A DNA stretch of 64,000 nt from JABDIP01 sp965227455 (GTDB lineage Bacteria; Pseudomonadota; Alphaproteobacteria; DSM-16000; Inquilinaceae): contig OZ245752.1 in NCBI GenBank assembly GCA_965227455.1, positions 2,356,001 through 2,420,000 on the forward strand. The letters are read 5' to 3'. How positions within the stretch are numbered: the stretch's first letter is position 1; each line of letters begins with the position of its first letter. Below, piece by piece: positions 17,575 through 26,843 of the stretch. The notes below the pieces were generated by a model. It saw only the letters and a program-made list of their open reading frames with translations, was not told where the DNA came from and made no database searches. A program made the position numbers and the translations under genes.

Positions 17575-18132
17575 CTACGATTCGACGGGCTCCGGCGCCA
17601 GCACTTCCGGCTCCTGCTCGATCTGCAGGGCGTCGTTGAAGCGGTTGAAGAAGCCGGCCATGGTGATGCGCAGGGTCAGCTCGACGATCTGCGCCTCGTC
17701 GAAATGGCGGCGCAGGCGGTCGAACATCGCATCGCGGAGGCGCTGCGGCGTCCGGGTCACCGCGATGGCGTATTCAACCACCAGCCGGTCCGCCTCATCC
17801 ATTTCGTCATGGTCGGCATAGTCGAGGATTCGCTCCACGCCATCCGGCGACAGACCCTCCACCGTCAGCATCGGGCCGTGATGGGCAACGCAATAGTCGC
17901 AGGCGTTCAGCCGCGAGACGGTGACGACGGCAAGCTCGATATAGCGGCGCGGCACCCGCTCCGCTTCCCTCAGGGCCATCAGCATCGATGTCAGATGTTC
18001 CAGCGCCGGCGGCACGTGGGACAGTACGCCCAGTTGATTGCGGAACGGCCCGCAATCCTCGATGAATTGGAGATAGATGGCCCGCAGCGGCTCCGACAGC
18101 TCGTCGGGCGGGATATCCCGGACGCGCGCCAT
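17575..18132 (-). CDS. AhpD-like/carboxymuconolactone decarboxylase family protein
   Basis: 185-residue all-helical protein with the redox motif CDYCVAHHG (about residues 89-97) preceded by the conserved Glu in RRYIELAVVTVSRLNA. This Glu...CxxC...His pattern is the proton-relay and thiol centre of AhpD-like peroxidase-related enzymes. It probably acts as a thiol-dependent alkylhydroperoxidase, but its partner is unknown. Start 18132 has AGGAGA 7 bases upstream; the longer frame to 18189 starts with a non-conserved basic stretch. It is preceded by the terminator of the vWA operon and reads in the same direction. Confidence 0.85.
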   Translation of the reverse strand: MARVRDIPPDELSEPLRAIYLQFIEDCGPFRNQLGVLSHVPPALEHLTSMLMALREAERVPRRYIELAVVTVSRLNACDYCVAHHGPMLTVEGLSPDGVERILDYADHDEMDEADRLVVEYAIAVTRTPQRLRDAMFDRLRRHFDEAQIVELTLRITMAGFFNRFNDALQIEQEPEVLAPEPVES

Positions 18133-18226
18133 GTTGGTCTCCTGCCCTGTCCTCGGCACGTGCCGCAGCCCACCCCTGCGCTGCATCAATCATCGCTTTG
18201 TTTGCGAAGGAATCAAGGGGTGCCCC

Positions 18227-18257
18227 TAAGAAAATGGCCCCGCCGAAGCGGGGCCAT
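18227..18257 (-). terminator. Intrinsic terminator after the vWA lipoprotein operon
   Basis: A 10-bp perfect stem (18234-18243 with 18248-18257) is capped by a CGAA tetraloop. On the minus strand it is followed immediately by TTTTCTT. It lies 68 bases downstream of the vWA gene and before the AhpD-like gene. Confidence 0.85.
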
Positions 18258-18324
18258 GATCTTGAGCGGCCTTATTGGAACCGGGATGGCGGCACAATTC
18301 GCCCCGCCATCCGGCCCCGGTGGT

Positions 18325-18981
18325 CTATCCGAGTATGCGCTCCAGCGCGTCGAGATCGTTGATCACGCGCCATCGGCCGCCACCCAGCTCGACCCGCCGC
18401 TGCCAGTCTTCCAGCCGCAGCAGGTACTCGCGCGGATCGATGTTGTCGCTCCGCAGCTTGGTCACGTTGAGCGCCACCACCTCATAATCGATGATGTCGA
18501 ACTGTATCGCATCGCGGCCGGCGCGATACTCGGGATCCAGATCCTCCGCCAGATCCGAGAAGACCAGGATCGTCTTCTGGCCCGGATCCTTCTCGTTCAG
18601 GTACTCCACCGCCTGCAGGATGCCGCCGGTGATGTCGGTGTGCCGGGCGGGGCGCACGGTGCGCACGAACTCGGCGATCATCTCCTGGAACTGGCGCTTC
18701 TGACGGTTGGCCACGCTGGGCCGCTCGTCGAAGGTCATCCGGGCGACGATATCCTTCTCGCTGAAGCTGCCGGTGTCGATCCGCGCGACCGCGAAGCTGT
18801 CGCCCGGGTTCATCCGGCTGAGCACGAAGCTGATGATCTGGGCCGCCTTGTCCAGCTCCTCGGTATAGGTGCCCGAGGTATCGATCAGCATATAGACGCC
18901 ATGGCCCTGCTTCGGCGGATCGCCGCAGCCGGACAGCGTCAGGGCGACAAGCAGCGTCGCCGCAGCAATCACGCGTTTCAT
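18325..18981 (-). CDS. Lipoprotein with von Willebrand factor A domain
   Basis: 218-residue lipoprotein. A signal peptide ends at lipobox LSGC (Cys19), followed by a vWA domain spanning most of the protein. The metal-binding DTSGT (residues 34-38) opens the domain, TDITGGILQAVEYL gives the second MIDAS loop and TILVFSDLAED the third. Such domains bind a divalent metal and a protein partner. ATG 18981 overlaps the TGA of the upstream membrane protein (TGATG) and has GAGAGAGG upstream; a longer start at 19074 would lack the signal peptide at its N-terminus. The coupling implies that the two proteins act together. A terminator follows. Confidence 0.82.
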   Translation of the reverse strand: MKRVIAAATLLVALTLSGCGDPPKQGHGVYMLIDTSGTYTEELDKAAQIISFVLSRMNPGDSFAVARIDTGSFSEKDIVARMTFDERPSVANRQKRQFQEMIAEFVRTVRPARHTDITGGILQAVEYLNEKDPGQKTILVFSDLAEDLDPEYRAGRDAIQFDIIDYEVVALNVTKLRSDNIDPREYLLRLEDWQRRVELGGGRWRVINDLDALERILG

Positions 18982-20441
18982 CACAAGGCCTCTCTCACGG
19001 TTGCATTCGGTGCCTTGGCACTCCGAGCCTTGCGCTCGGCGCCGATATTCGCCTTCACCATCCGCTCGATCCACAGCGGCGGGGCGACGATGGCGTCATA
19101 GACATTGACCAGGAACTCGCCAAGGAAGCGGAACGATCCGCCCACGGCGCGCAGCGAGACCGCCAGCGCCCGGATCCCTCCGGCCGCAAACATGCCCGCG
19201 ACCGTGCGCGACGACGCGAAGAACATCTCCAGCGGGATGGCGACCAGGGTGAGGGCAAACGGCAGGATGAAGCCCATGCCCATCTGCGCCACGGTGGTGA
19301 TCCAGACGAACTCGTTGGTCGCCACCGTGTCGAGCGCGTCGCCGCCGCGCAGCACGGCGCTGGTGGCCAGCTCGTCCTGCAGCAGGATCTCACGCATGTA
19401 GGCCAGTGCGGCCTCGATCGTCGCCAGCGAAAACAGCAGGGTGAAGGTGACATAGGTCATCAACCGGCGGAACTTGTCGGGCAGCGCTCCGATCAGCGGG
19501 AACAGCCGCGTGATGCGCAGCGATTCCATCAGGAACAGGCCCATGAAGATCTCGATCAGGATGATCACCATGGCGGCGATATCGTTGATCTTGAAGCCGC
19601 CGACCAAATTGTTGCCGCCGACCATCTCGGCCAGCGGACGGGCGATCAGGGTGAAGTTGACGCCGGCGCCGCCAATGGCGATGCACAGCGCGAACAGGGC
19701 GATCATGAACTCTTTCAGCGACGAGGCCGACAGCCGGCGCACGGCGGTGTCGGTGCCCTTCTTGATCGTCTCGTACTGCTCGATCTTGGAGTCGACGATG
19801 TTGGTCCTCGCCAGAAGCGAGTCGACCTTCTTCTCCACCGTCCCCATGAGCTGATGCAGGTCGCGCCAGAACGGCTTCATCTGGGACAGCGTCTTGTGAC
19901 GCTCCTCCACCGTGTCGCGATAGGCGTTGATGGCGTCGTCCTGGGCCTTGACCAGGGATTTGTGGATCTGCTCCAGGATGTTCGCCACCATCGGGTCGCC
20001 CTTGGACGGGATGTTGGCGACCGCCTCGACGGCGTCGATCCAGCCCGGCGGCGCCGGCGGCACGTTGGTGCTGGCCTGGTGATCCTCTTCCACATGGGTG
20101 ATCTGCTCGGCCATGCGGCGATGCACGCTGGGGCAGCCGGACAATTCCCGCTTCACCGCCGCATCGATGCGCTCGAACTCACGCTCGAGATGGGATTCGG
20201 CTTCCTCGAGGCCGGCCGCCAGCAGCACCTCGCGGTTGCGCTCCTTCATGCGCGCCTCGGCCTGCATCAGCGAGGCGGCGGCGATCCGGAAGACCCTGTA
20301 CAGAGACCGGCACAGCGACAGGATGGCTCGGTGCGCGGGCACCCGCATCATGTACATCGCGAAAATGACGATGGCCGCGATGGCGAGCCATCCGAGCACC
20401 GAATTCGGAAAGGTCGCAAACGTATCCGCGAACGACATCAA
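18981..20441 (-). CDS. Polytopic membrane protein with cytoplasmic or periplasmic coiled-coil region, unknown function
   Basis: 486-residue protein of no family I recognise. One N-terminal transmembrane helix (about 16-33) is followed by a long charged helical region (about 50-235, rich in Glu/Lys/Arg). About four more membrane helices follow: FMIALFALCIAIGGAGVNF, IAAMVIILIEIFMGLFL, TYVTFTLLFSLATIEAALAY and MGMGFILPFALTLVAIPLEM. A basic C-terminal tail ends the protein. The layout, a tethered helical domain plus a membrane bundle, could suit a mechanosensor, channel or secretion-coupling role. It is translationally coupled to the vWA lipoprotein downstream. The start is MMSFADTF; the second Met is equally possible. 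Confidence 0.75.
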   Translation of the reverse strand: MMSFADTFATFPNSVLGWLAIAAIVIFAMYMMRVPAHRAILSLCRSLYRVFRIAAASLMQAEARMKERNREVLLAAGLEEAESHLEREFERIDAAVKRELSGCPSVHRRMAEQITHVEEDHQASTNVPPAPPGWIDAVEAVANIPSKGDPMVANILEQIHKSLVKAQDDAINAYRDTVEERHKTLSQMKPFWRDLHQLMGTVEKKVDSLLARTNIVDSKIEQYETIKKGTDTAVRRLSASSLKEFMIALFALCIAIGGAGVNFTLIARPLAEMVGGNNLVGGFKINDIAAMVIILIEIFMGLFLMESLRITRLFPLIGALPDKFRRLMTYVTFTLLFSLATIEAALAYMREILLQDELATSAVLRGGDALDTVATNEFVWITTVAQMGMGFILPFALTLVAIPLEMFFASSRTVAGMFAAGGIRALAVSLRAVGGSFRFLGEFLVNVYDAIVAPPLWIERMVKANIGAERKARSAKAPNATVREAL

Positions 20442-20826
20442 GATCTCCTACGTCCTAATCTGGTGGAGCTTTTCGGACAGCAGGCGGCGCTGCCGTGCGT
20501 TGCTACGGACCGGAGTCGCACCGGTGCCGCGATCCTGGGGTGAGAAAGATAACAGTCGGTTAAACGTCAAATGCGAGTTGGATTTAGCGGAAATACGAAC
20601 TACGGTTGTTAGTCGTTTGAAATAGAACGCATTTCCCCGCAATGACCCGCGAATAATCCGATTCGAAATTGGTGAAATGGCGGCAAAACGTGACCGGAAT
20701 GCCGCAAAATCGCTGCGATCATCGCCGCCACCCCGAATTCTCGCGACGATACCGCCATCACGCCGGCATCCACATCCTGCGGTGGCCGGACTTGCCGAAC
20801 ATGGTTAACGACATCAGATACAGTCC
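20442..20826. other. Intergenic region (385 bases) between divergent genes
   Basis: No gene is supported. The stretch is lower in GC than its surroundings, as expected for a divergent control region between the membrane-protein operon (minus) and the 66-residue gene (plus). No confident promoter boxes or operators were picked out. Confidence 0.5.
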
Positions 20827-21027
20827 ATGCCTGTCGTTACACCCGTTCAGCCGCCGCCTGTGCAGGCCGTCGTGGCGCCCACGCCGGCGCTGAAGCAGGC
20901 CCGCGCGCCTCTCAATGTGAAGACCGAGACGACCGAGGCGGTCGACGCCCCGGACGAGACGGGTATCGAGCCGAATGCCGTCCAGCGGCAGAAGCAGCGC
21001 GGCGGAAAGCTGGATATCCTGGTCTGA
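20827..21027 (+). CDS. Small hypothetical protein, Pro/Ala-rich, with C-terminal KLDILV
   Basis: 66-residue soluble protein. The N-terminal half is rich in Pro, Val, Gln and Ala and the C-terminal half is charged, ending RQKQRGGKLDILV. Its codon positions show the GC3 bias of a real high-GC gene. The short conserved-looking C-terminus suggests a peptide recognised by a partner. It is convergent with the DUF2336 gene 28 bases downstream. I know no function. Confidence 0.55.
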   Translation: MPVVTPVQPPPVQAVVAPTPALKQARAPLNVKTETTEAVDAPDETGIEPNAVQRQKQRGGKLDILV

Positions 21028-21055
21028 CCGGCCGATCCCGGCCTGAAGACACGGT

Positions 21056-22171
21056 CTAGGCGGCTTCGCTCTGGATGATGTCGTCCAGCCGGCGCAGCAG
21101 GAATTCGGAATCCTCGTCCCCCATCCCTTCCGACTGGGTCAGGATGCGTTCGATCATGACCCGGCCATAGCTGTCGCGGTCATAGTCGGCGCCGCGAATA
21201 TCGGTCTCGCGGATCACATCGACGGCAGTGCGGAACGCCGGATACAGCGTCTTGGGCATGCCGGCTTTCTCATAGAGGGAATTGAGGCCCAGCCGGCCAT
21301 CGTCATGGATCAGGGTGCGGGCGTTGACCAGCGGGATGTCCGCCTTCGCGGCCAATGCAGCCTCGAAGAAGGCGATATCGCCGGTGCACAGGCTGCGCAG
21401 CACCAGCGACGGCGTCAGACGGCCATTGGCGATCAGCTGGCCGACCAGCTTCTCCACGTCCTTCTCGTCGGCATCGTCGGTCACCAGGTTCACGGTGGCC
21501 CGCTCCCGAGAGCGCATGATCAATTCGCTGGCCACATCCGGCGACAGGTCGTGATTGGCGACCAGGTAGTCCTGAAGCTGCTCGGACACCATGGTGACCA
21601 GGCGCTCGGAGATGGTCAGCGGCAGGGTGCCGCGCTTGACGATGTTCTCCTGCAGCACTTCGGAATCGCCGAACCGGTCCAGCGCCTTGCCGAAGGAGGC
21701 CTCGTTGATCTTGGCGCCGGAATTACCGACCAGGGTTTCCACCGCCGACTGGCTGCCCTTCTCCACCAGGGCCTCGGACAGCTTCTCCGACACTGTGGCG
21801 CGCTGCGCCATGGCGACCTGCTTGGATTCCGGCACCCGGTCCAACAGATCGGTCAGATCGTCGTCGCTCAGCACCTCAGAATACTGCAGCACCGGCAACG
21901 CGATGCTGTCGATGTCCTCGGCCAGGCTCAGCGCCACGTCATGGGGCAGATTGCGCGATGATTTCAGGTTGAGCGCCACCGCCTCGCGGACGATGTCGGA
22001 GGCATCCTTGGCCATCTGCCGGACGATGTCCTCGGCAAGACCGCGTTCCTGGTCGGAAAGATTGGCGCCATCCAGGGTTCCGGCCACCTTGGCGACCATG
22101 TCGGCCCGATTGTCGGGCGACCGGTCGGTCAGCAGGCGGGCGACGTCTTCCGGCTTCAGATTGCTGCTCAT
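21056..22171 (-). CDS. DUF2336 domain protein
   Basis: 371-residue soluble all-helical protein with HEAT-like repeats, matching DUF2336 proteins common in alphaproteobacteria. Typical features are the opening LLTDRSPDNRADMVAKVAG, repeated ESKQVAMAQRATVSEKLSEALVEKG-type helices and VASELIMRSRER. Members have been linked to signalling and motility in some alphaproteobacteria, but the biochemical role is unknown. The start MSSNLKPEDVARLL follows naturally from the family. It stands alone between a convergent small gene and the TRAP/UspA operon. Confidence 0.85.
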   Translation of the reverse strand: MSSNLKPEDVARLLTDRSPDNRADMVAKVAGTLDGANLSDQERGLAEDIVRQMAKDASDIVREAVALNLKSSRNLPHDVALSLAEDIDSIALPVLQYSEVLSDDDLTDLLDRVPESKQVAMAQRATVSEKLSEALVEKGSQSAVETLVGNSGAKINEASFGKALDRFGDSEVLQENIVKRGTLPLTISERLVTMVSEQLQDYLVANHDLSPDVASELIMRSRERATVNLVTDDADEKDVEKLVGQLIANGRLTPSLVLRSLCTGDIAFFEAALAAKADIPLVNARTLIHDDGRLGLNSLYEKAGMPKTLYPAFRTAVDVIRETDIRGADYDRDSYGRVMIERILTQSEGMGDEDSEFLLRRLDDIIQSEAA

Positions 22172-22314
22172 GGGGACCGCTGTTCTGGTGTGCAGCCCGC
22201 GGAAGAAGCGCCAGGGAATCCGCGCGGACTCATGCGCGCCAAAGTGGCATCGACTGATTAAATCTCGGTTAAATCAGGGATTTGGCGGAAGTTGGATCCC
22301 GCTCTGCCGTCCCT

Positions 22315-22743
22315 TCAGTCCCGGACCACCATCACCGAACCGGGGGCGTGGCGCACCACGCGGGCGGCGTTCGGGCCCAGCAGATAGTCCTTCAGCTCCG
22401 GCCGGTGCGAACCCATCACGATCAGGTCGGCCTTGATCGATTTGGCGGTCTCCAGAATCTCCTCATAGACCGTGCCGTGGCTGACGATGTGCTGGCAGGA
22501 GACGCCCTTGGGCAGGTGCTTGGCGCTGAACTCGTGCAGCGCCGCGCTGGCCCCGTCCAGGGCTTTCTGCTCGTAGTCCTTTGGGAAGTAGCTGCCGACG
22601 ATCGACATGCCGAAATCCGGCACCACGGTCATGAGGTGCAGCCTGGCGCCGAAGGTCTTGGCCAGCTCCAGGGCGCAAGGCAGCGCCTTCTTCCACGAGC
22701 TCTCATGGTTGAGGTCGATCGGCAGCAGGATTTCCTTGTACAT
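22315..22743 (-). CDS. Universal stress protein (UspA family), TRAP-associated
   Basis: 142-residue UspA domain. It begins MYKEILLPIDLNHESSWKKA and ends with the nucleotide-binding region MGSHRPELKDYLLGPNAARV followed by VRHAPGSVMVVRD. The GxxG(9x)G(S/T) loop is only partly kept (G-S-H-R...G-P), as in several Usps beside TRAP transporters such as Halomonas TeaD, which bind ATP and tune transport. It starts 17 bases after the TRAP permease stop, so it is the last gene of that operon. ATG 22743 is chosen because it opens the conserved fold; the longer frame begins inside the permease. Confidence 0.9.
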   Translation of the reverse strand: MYKEILLPIDLNHESSWKKALPCALELAKTFGARLHLMTVVPDFGMSIVGSYFPKDYEQKALDGASAALHEFSAKHLPKGVSCQHIVSHGTVYEEILETAKSIKADLIVMGSHRPELKDYLLGPNAARVVRHAPGSVMVVRD

Positions 22744-22760
22744 GGCGGGTCTCCGCTGGC

Positions 22761-25736
22761 CTATGCGTTGGCGGTTTGGGCGTCGGCCGGTTCCCGGCGG
22801 CGGCGCTGCAGCAGCACGATCATGCCGAGCACGACGAAGGCCGGGATCCACATCAGCCGCGATGGCGGCACGTCATTGTCCACCAGTATCGATTTCACCT
22901 CGAAATCCCATTGGACGCCGAGGCTCTCGGCCGGGCTGCCGAATTCCACCAGATCGACCAGCAGCCGTCCGTCCGGCTCCTCGCGCAGGGTGAGGCCGGA
23001 GCCCGCCAGACGTTCTTCTCCGGAGCCGCTCTCGCTGATCGGCAGCAGCACGGTCTGGGTGACGATCTGGAGGGTATCGAAATCCTCGCCCTCAAGGACG
23101 ACGCGCAACCCCTGCCCCGGCGGCTGCGCCTCGGCCTGCTGGTAGACCTCAGTGCCGGGGCGCAGGTCGGTCGGCGGATAGATCATGTCCATCCAGAATC
23201 CGGGTCGGAAGATCGTGAACGCCACCAGCAGCAAGACGGCGGATTCCCAGTGGCGGGACCGCGCGAAGAAGAATCCCTGCGTCGCCGCCGCGAATATCAG
23301 CATGGCTATGGTCGCGGTGATGAACACGATGGCGGCGTCCAGGAAGTTGTCGACGCCGAACAGGATCAAATCGGTGTTGAAGATGAACAGGAAAGGCAGC
23401 GCCGCGGTCCTGAGCGAGTAGTAAAACGCCGTGAATCCGGTGCGCATCGGATCGCCGCCGGACACCGCCGCTGCCGCGAAGCTTGCAAGCCCGACCGGCG
23501 GAGTCACATCGGCCATGATCCCGAAATAGAAGACGAACAGGTGCACCGCGATCAGCGGAACGATCAATCCAGCACCGGCACCCACATCGACGATCACTGG
23601 CGCCAGCAGGCTGGACACGACGATGTAATTGGCGGTCGTCGGCAGCCCCATGCCCAGGATCAGCGAGAGGACCGCGACCAGCAGCAGCATGATCATCAGA
23701 TTGCCGCCAGACAGGAACTCGACCAGTTCCGCCAGGGCAAGTCCGACGCCCGTCAGAGTGACCGTGCCCACCACGATGCCGGCGGTCGCCGTGGCGATGC
23801 CGATGCCGATCATGTTGCGGGCGCCGGTCGCCAGCCCGTCGAACAGCTCGCTCACTCCCTGTAGGCTGGCCGCCGCCATGGTCTGCCCGGTGCCCCGGAA
23901 CATCGCGAAGATCTGGCGCTGGGTCAGCAGGATGGCGATCATCAGCACGGTGGCCCAGAATGCCGACAGTGCCGGCGACAGCCGCTCGACCATCAGGCAC
24001 CACACCAGGACCACGATCGGCAGCAGGAAGTGCAGGCCGGATTTCACGGTCGGCCCGACCTCCGGCAGCGAGATGATCGGCGAATTGGGATCGTCGAGCT
24101 GCAGCTCCGGATAGCGCGACTCGAACCACATCAGCCCGGCGGCCACGACCGCGATCAGCGCGGCGACGACGAAGCCGAGCGCCGAACCGGCCGCCAGCTT
24201 GATCAACTGCATCACATGGAACAGGCCAATCGCGCCGATCACCGTGTTGCACAGCACGATGCCGCCCATGGAGACCAGGCGGGCCGAACGCTGTCTAGGC
24301 AGCCGACGGCGGATCGACCCGAAAAGGATGAACTGCAGGGCGAAGATCGCCGCGACGCACACCACCACCCAGTGGGACTGATCCAGCAGCGCGGCGAACT
24401 TGAAGATGTAGTAGAGCGCGCCGGCGATGATCAGCACCGACGAGACGGTGATGCCGAAGGAGATCAGCGCCCATTTCGGCGGCAACTGCTCGCCCGGCTT
24501 CGGCAGGCCCTGCATACCGGCCTTCACCGCCTCCAGATGGACGATATAGACCAGCGCGATGTACGAGATCACCGCCGGCAGGAAGGCGTGCTTGACCACG
24601 TCGATATAGGGAATGCCGACATATTCGACCATCAGGAAGGCCGCGGCCCCCATCACCGGCGGCATGATCTGGCCGTTGACCGAGGACGCCACCTCCACCG
24701 CCCCGGCCTTCTCGGAACTGAAGCCGACCCGCTTCATCAGCGGCATGGTGAACACCCCGGTGGTCACCACATTGGCGATCGAAGAGCCGGAGATGAGGCC
24801 GGTCATGCCCGACGCCACCACCGCCGCCTTCGCCGGGCCGCCGCGCAGATGGCCCAGCAGAGAGAACGCGACCTTGATGAAGTAGTTGCCGGCGCCGGCC
24901 TTGTCCAACAGCGCGCCGAACAGCACGAACAGGAAGACGAACTTGGCGGACACGCCGATGGCGATGCCGAATACGCCCTCCGGCCCCAGCCACATATGGC
25001 TCATGGCGCGGTTCAGCGACGCGCCCTGGTACTTCACCACATCCGGCACCCAGCCGGCGTCGCCGAAGAAGACGTAGCAGAGGAATACCGTCGCCACGAC
25101 CGTCAGCGGCGGCCCGAGTGCCCGCCGCGTTGCCTCCAGAAGCAGCACCAGGCCGGTCGCCGAGACGACGATGTCGAGCTCGATCGGCAGTCCCGGCCGG
25201 TCGGCGAGCGCGTCGTAATTGATGAACCCATAGGTGGCGCAATAGGTGCCGAGCAGCGCCATCGCCCAATCGACCAGCGAGATATGGGTCCGCGAGGTCT
25301 GGAAACTGCCAAGGATGATCAACACGCCGGCAGCCAGCACCAGCGCCAACGGGAACAGGAGATCGCCCACCGGCACGTCACCCGTCAGCACCACCAGAAC
25401 GAACATCGTCGTCGGCAGGATCGACAGGATCAGCGACAGCAGTGGCACGCGTCCGTCCGGGTCCCTGGCAAGGGCAGGGAACGCCATGAAGCCCAGGAAC
25501 ACAGAGAAGCCGAGATGGATCGACCGCGCCTCGGCATCGTTGACGATGAAGAAGTTGAGCATGAAGGGCAGAGGCGATGCGTACCAGAGCTGGAACAGCG
25601 ACCATACGACCGCGACATAGACCATGATCTTGGCCACCAGCACATTGCTGGGCTGCCTGGCGCCTGTGTCGCTGGACGCCACAAGGTCCTGCAGTTCCTC
25701 TTCGCTGAGCTGGGTGTTCTTCGCCTCGTCGCTCAT
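22761..25736 (-). CDS. TRAP transporter fused permease (TAXI type, 4TM/12TM)
   Basis: 991-residue inner-membrane permease with small (DctQ-like) and large (DctM-like) subunits fused, as usual for TAXI-family TRAP systems. It couples Na+ or H+ flow to uptake of the ligand delivered by the binding protein. DctM features include SGMTGLISGSSIANVVTTGV, NGQIMPPVMGAAAFLMVEY, LILGMGLPTTANYIV and the late MADVTPPVGLASFAAAAVSGG. The C-terminal extension after about residue 830, ending in a last helix and RRRREPADAQ, is the DUF3394-type tail. The binding protein lies upstream and a UspA downstream, all in one operon. Substrate unknown. Confidence 0.93.
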   Translation of the reverse strand: MSDEAKNTQLSEEELQDLVASSDTGARQPSNVLVAKIMVYVAVVWSLFQLWYASPLPFMLNFFIVNDAEARSIHLGFSVFLGFMAFPALARDPDGRVPLLSLILSILPTTMFVLVVLTGDVPVGDLLFPLALVLAAGVLIILGSFQTSRTHISLVDWAMALLGTYCATYGFINYDALADRPGLPIELDIVVSATGLVLLLEATRRALGPPLTVVATVFLCYVFFGDAGWVPDVVKYQGASLNRAMSHMWLGPEGVFGIAIGVSAKFVFLFVLFGALLDKAGAGNYFIKVAFSLLGHLRGGPAKAAVVASGMTGLISGSSIANVVTTGVFTMPLMKRVGFSSEKAGAVEVASSVNGQIMPPVMGAAAFLMVEYVGIPYIDVVKHAFLPAVISYIALVYIVHLEAVKAGMQGLPKPGEQLPPKWALISFGITVSSVLIIAGALYYIFKFAALLDQSHWVVVCVAAIFALQFILFGSIRRRLPRQRSARLVSMGGIVLCNTVIGAIGLFHVMQLIKLAAGSALGFVVAALIAVVAAGLMWFESRYPELQLDDPNSPIISLPEVGPTVKSGLHFLLPIVVLVWCLMVERLSPALSAFWATVLMIAILLTQRQIFAMFRGTGQTMAAASLQGVSELFDGLATGARNMIGIGIATATAGIVVGTVTLTGVGLALAELVEFLSGGNLMIMLLLVAVLSLILGMGLPTTANYIVVSSLLAPVIVDVGAGAGLIVPLIAVHLFVFYFGIMADVTPPVGLASFAAAAVSGGDPMRTGFTAFYYSLRTAALPFLFIFNTDLILFGVDNFLDAAIVFITATIAMLIFAAATQGFFFARSRHWESAVLLLVAFTIFRPGFWMDMIYPPTDLRPGTEVYQQAEAQPPGQGLRVVLEGEDFDTLQIVTQTVLLPISESGSGEERLAGSGLTLREEPDGRLLVDLVEFGSPAESLGVQWDFEVKSILVDNDVPPSRLMWIPAFVVLGMIVLLQRRRREPADAQTANA

Positions 25737-25826
25737 GCGCCGCCCCGTTTAGATATGGTTGTTGGGACGACCGGGCCTGCCGGGCGCCCTGACTTAGGAA
25801 GGGTTGTAGATCGATCAGACAAGGGA

Positions 25827-25856
25827 ACGGGCGGGGTTGTCAAACACCCCGCCCGT
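25827..25856 (-). promoter_or_regulatory. Intercistronic stem-loop between TRAP binding protein and permease
   Basis: A perfect 11-bp GC-rich stem (25827-25837 with 25846-25856, 8-base loop) lies 18 bases after the binding-protein stop. No strong T-run follows on the minus strand, so it is more likely a 3'-end stabiliser or partial terminator. It would raise binding-protein mRNA relative to permease mRNA, a known arrangement in ABC and TRAP operons. Confidence 0.65.
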
Positions 25857-25874
25857 CTGGGATTCCCCGCGGCC

Positions 25875-26843
25875 TTACATCAGGCCGGCTTCCTTGTAAT
25901 AGCGGGCCGCGCCATCGTGCAGCGGCGCCGACAGCGCGTCGACGATCATGTCCTCCTGCTGCAGCACGCCGAACGCCGGATGCAGGCGCTTGAAGTCGTT
26001 GAAGTTCTCGAACACCGACTTGACGATCTCGTAGCCGACATCGTCCGGCAGCGCGGTGGAGGTGACGAAGGTCGCCTTCACGCCGAAGGTCGTCACGTCC
26101 TCATCGTTGCCCTCATACATGCCGCCCGGAATGGTCGAGTAGGCATAGTAGTCGTTGTCGGCAACCAGGCGGTCGATGACGTCGTTCTGCGCCGGCACCA
26201 GCACGGTCGCGCAAGTGGTCGTCGCCTCCTGGATCGAGCCGCTGGGATGTCCGACAGTGAACACCATGGCGTCGAAGTTGTTGTCGCACAGCGCCTGGCT
26301 CTGCTCAGAGGATTGCAGCTCGGAGACCTGGCTGAAGGTGCTCTCGTCCCAACCCATGGCGGCCATCAGCACCTCCATGGTGCCGCGCTGGCCGGAGCCC
26401 GGATTGCCGATATTGACCCGCTTGCCGACCAGATCCTCGACCGTGCTGATGCCGCTGTCGGCGCGCGCGACGATGGTGAACGGCTCGCCATGGACCGAGA
26501 ACAGGGCCCGCAGATCCTTGTTGGCTTCCGGGAAACGCTCATGGGACCCGTTATAGGCATGGAACTGCCAGTCGGACTGGGCGACGCCCATGTCCAGCTC
26601 GCCCTGGGCGATGGCGTTCAAGTTGAACACCGAGCCGCCGGTGCTTTCCACCGAGACGCGGATGCCATGCTCCGCACGGCCGCGGTTGACCAGGCGCTGG
26701 ATGGCGCCGCCGGTCGGATAGTAGACGCCGGTGACGCCGCCGGTGCCGATGGTCACAAAGGTATCGGCGACCGCCGGTCCGCCGGTTGCGGCCAGACCGG
26801 CCGCCAGGGTCAAGGCCACCGTCGTGGCAGCAAATTTCCGCAT
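25875..26843 (-). CDS. TAXI-family TRAP transporter solute-binding protein
   Basis: 322-residue periplasmic receptor. The signal peptide (residues 1-25, ending GGPAVA) is followed by the family opening TFVTIGTGGVTGVYYPTGGA, then GELDMGVAQSDWQFHAY and LVGKRVNIGNPGSGQRGTME, all hallmarks of TAXI proteins. Start 26843 (MRKFAATTVALTL) gives a clean signal peptide; the longer frame to 26909 does not. It is the first gene of the TRAP operon. Acidic C4-C5 ligands are common for this family, but nothing here names one. Confidence 0.93.
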   Translation of the reverse strand: MRKFAATTVALTLAAGLAATGGPAVADTFVTIGTGGVTGVYYPTGGAIQRLVNRGRAEHGIRVSVESTGGSVFNLNAIAQGELDMGVAQSDWQFHAYNGSHERFPEANKDLRALFSVHGEPFTIVARADSGISTVEDLVGKRVNIGNPGSGQRGTMEVLMAAMGWDESTFSQVSELQSSEQSQALCDNNFDAMVFTVGHPSGSIQEATTTCATVLVPAQNDVIDRLVADNDYYAYSTIPGGMYEGNDEDVTTFGVKATFVTSTALPDDVGYEIVKSVFENFNDFKRLHPAFGVLQQEDMIVDALSAPLHDGAARYYKEAGLM

